Below, in pieces: positions 54,006 to 55,679 of a DNA stretch of 55,679 bases. Location of the stretch: assembly GCA_029298735.1 (NCBI GenBank), contig JANSLP010000222.1:1-55679 (forward strand), written 5' to 3'. The DNA is from Ophiostoma sp. CBS 140.51 (Eukaryota; Ascomycota; Sordariomycetes; Ophiostomatales; Ophiostomataceae). Within the stretch, counting starts at the first letter, position 1, and the number at the start of each line of letters is the position of its first letter. A program made the position numbers and the translations under genes. The notes beneath the pieces were generated by a model. That model had not been told where the DNA came from. It ran no database searches and worked only from the letters and a program-made list of their open reading frames with translations.

Positions 54006-55605
54006 AGTGGGAGGCGGGAGGGTACGTCAGGGACGTCGGCGTGCTGTCGCAAAAGACGTTGCTTGCTGTTGGTCGTTGGTTGTTGGTCGAGGATCACAAG
54101 CAACGCAATGAGGAGGTAATTGCCCAGAAATAAGGGTCGAGGGGACAATGAAGTAAATTGTCCAAAACTTTTGTGCAAAAAGAACAAAATGACAGTAAGC
54201 CGAACAAGACTAGCCGAACGGGCAACAGGGGCGGGCGGCGGGATAGGCTGTTCGTGCAAATTGTTGGAGTTGTTGGTTGTTGGTTGGTGGTGGCCCTTTG
54301 ACTCGTTGGTGACAAAACCGCGGCAGTGGTCGGGGGAAGTGGGATGTGTGGGATGTGGGGGAAGGGGAATCACAGGCTCAGGTCAGACCGAGACAGAAGG
54401 CAGTAGAACAATGGAGCGGCAGAAAAAGAGGATCCCCACGCCAGGACCACGCCAAACGCACGCAAGTGGCAGGCGCAAATGGCAAAAGAACGTCCCAAAA
54501 GGCGGAGAGAGAGGCGCCTTCTCCGCTGGATAGGCGCGTGCTAGCGAGCGGAAGAGGAAAGAGGAAAAAGGAGAGACGAGGACGTAAAGACAGAAATAGG
54601 AAAGAGCGACAAGAGGACAAGAGAGGCAGAATTGGAAAGAACGTTCTGGATAGCCTCAAGATGCAAGTTGCAGGCTGTCGGAGGTTGGACGTTGAAAAAG
54701 GCAAGAACGAAAGAACCACAGTCGAGTCCGTCTCCGGAGGAAGAGCTGCCGACCGGAGTCAATTTCCGTGCCTCTGTGACTCTCTCCCGATGTTTGACAA
54801 TGCACAATATATCTTTTTGTGTTCGGATATCGTTTGACAATGGTTTTCAGGGAAGGCTATGGACGATTCCGAATTTGAAGCCTCGAGGATAGCACGTACG
54901 ATTGCTCTCGTCCGATGTCAAAAAAGAGCAAAAGTTTGGTCGAGTATGGTGCTCAGACGAGTCAGGCTACCGCTGGGTTGGCTCGGATTGGCTTTTGGAG
55001 AACTGGTTTGGGATTTTGATTTGCCTTGTGGCTGATTGGTGTGAAGCTGCAGAGCGGAACCGGTGTCTGTCTCGTTGCGGTTTACCGGGTAAAACTGAAA
55101 GGACGAAGCGTCGAGATTCGATGCAGATTCGGGCAGGCGACAGAAGAGGTTAAATTTGAAGATGAGTGGAAAGAGTTATTTCATATCGGTTCTTTGATTT
55201 ATCTACATTTACAACAAGAGACTGTCACGAGACATCAGGGCAGGGCATTGATCTTCCAAATCGTAAGATGCTGGCCTTGGCTATGGCGTAATAATGCCCG
55301 AGGCGATGTGGAAGCAGAGACCCGAGCAGCCGATACAGCGGTTTCGCTGCACTTTGATTGCCGCGTGGGATAATACTGTAGGGCGGAGCGGCGACGGACA
55401 ATGGAATCTGGAAAATGGAATACTGAGCATGGGGGGTTGTTTCTTTCCCCAGCGGGCGGTGGGCGCTGGACATTGCGGGGCACAACTGCCCCAGACGAAC
55501 ATCAGTGGCATGAATCATTCACCATCATTGTGAACATGTGACGTTGGGCCAGAGGCAACAGCACTTACAAGCACCACTCCACGTCACAATTTCACAACCA
55601 CCAAC
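54006..55605. other. Intergenic region upstream of FAD synthetase, no gene recognised
   Basis: Purine-rich on the plus strand at about 54400-54640. Open frames are composition-driven and without motifs. The right end (55540-55605) is a CA-rich leader of the partial gene at the edge. Confidence 0.45.
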
Positions 55606-55679
55606 ATGCGGGGAAGACTCTTGTCCACGACGAGCAGCTTGACGTCCAGTCTGCGACGTCCATCTAGACCCCTCCTCTC
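55606..55679 (+). CDS. 5' end of a probable mitochondrial protein gene (truncated by window)
   Basis: ATG at 55606 in good context (ACCAACATGC), preceded by a CA-rich leader. The 24 complete codons to the window end contain Arg, Ser, Thr and Leu but no acidic residue (starting MRGRLLSTTSS). This is the composition of a mitochondrial targeting presequence. The product cannot be told from this fragment. Confidence 0.5.
   Translation, partial: MRGRLLSTTSSLTSSLRRPSRPLL

Overview
The window is nuclear DNA of a filamentous ascomycete, most likely a Sordariomycete. The evidence is short spliceosomal introns (53-128 nt) with GT-AG ends and CTAAC-type branch sites, CT-rich 5' leaders, a HET-domain gene, a Pth11-type 7TM receptor and a tRNA with a short anticodon-loop intron. 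Many genes have no intron or only one, and gene spacing is generous (about 18 genes in 55.7 kb). An Ophiostomatales-like genome would fit, but that is a guess. I see no plasmid, phage, CRISPR array, rRNA or intact transposon.

Layout, left to right. 0-7 kb: a large HET-domain protein with an acidic and proline-rich N-terminal half (minus strand), then a small basic orphan protein (plus). 7-11 kb: an intracellular GH2 beta-mannosidase (plus), convergent with a tiny secreted six-cysteine protein (minus). 11-13.5 kb: no gene seen. 13.5-17 kb: a Kelch/BTB protein (minus) with a roughly 4 kb non-coding upstream region. 20.9-26 kb: a 1-Cys peroxiredoxin and a Fat1-type acyl-CoA synthetase, both minus. 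28-32.5 kb: the GPI-transamidase subunit Gpi17/PIG-S, an alpha/beta-hydrolase and a tRNA-Pro, all plus. 32.9-33.5 kb: a small predicted GPI-anchored secreted protein (minus). 35.6-38.6 kb: three small plus-strand lipid or sterol genes in a row (fatty-acid hydroxylase family, hotdog thioesterase, Dap1/MAPR haem protein). 38.8-41.1 kb: a polyQ/proline-rich orphan (minus) and a small Lys/Pro-rich orphan (plus). 41.6-47.8 kb: a secreted TIM-barrel glycosidase-like protein (plus), convergent with a Syg1/XPR1 SPX-EXS phosphate transporter (minus). 49.2-50.4 kb: a Pth11-like 7TM protein (minus). 52.8-54 kb: FAD synthetase (minus). At the right edge is the first exon of a probable mitochondrial protein (plus).

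These are mainly separately transcribed housekeeping and surface genes, not an operon or an obvious biosynthetic cluster. The loose theme is lipids, membranes and the cell surface: Fat1, sterol-desaturase family, thioesterase, Dap1, Gpi17, GPI-anchored protein, 7TM receptor and secreted glycosidase. The most unusual items are a secreted mini-protein whose six cysteines have mirror-symmetric spacing (3-6-9-6-3), a GC-AG intron and an ambiguous first exon in the Fat1 gene, five Pol III terminator T-runs at exact 8-bp spacing behind the tRNA, a perfect G4 tract next to the FAD synthetase start, and a 9-mer (TACGGAGTA) found four times, always between genes and on the same strand.
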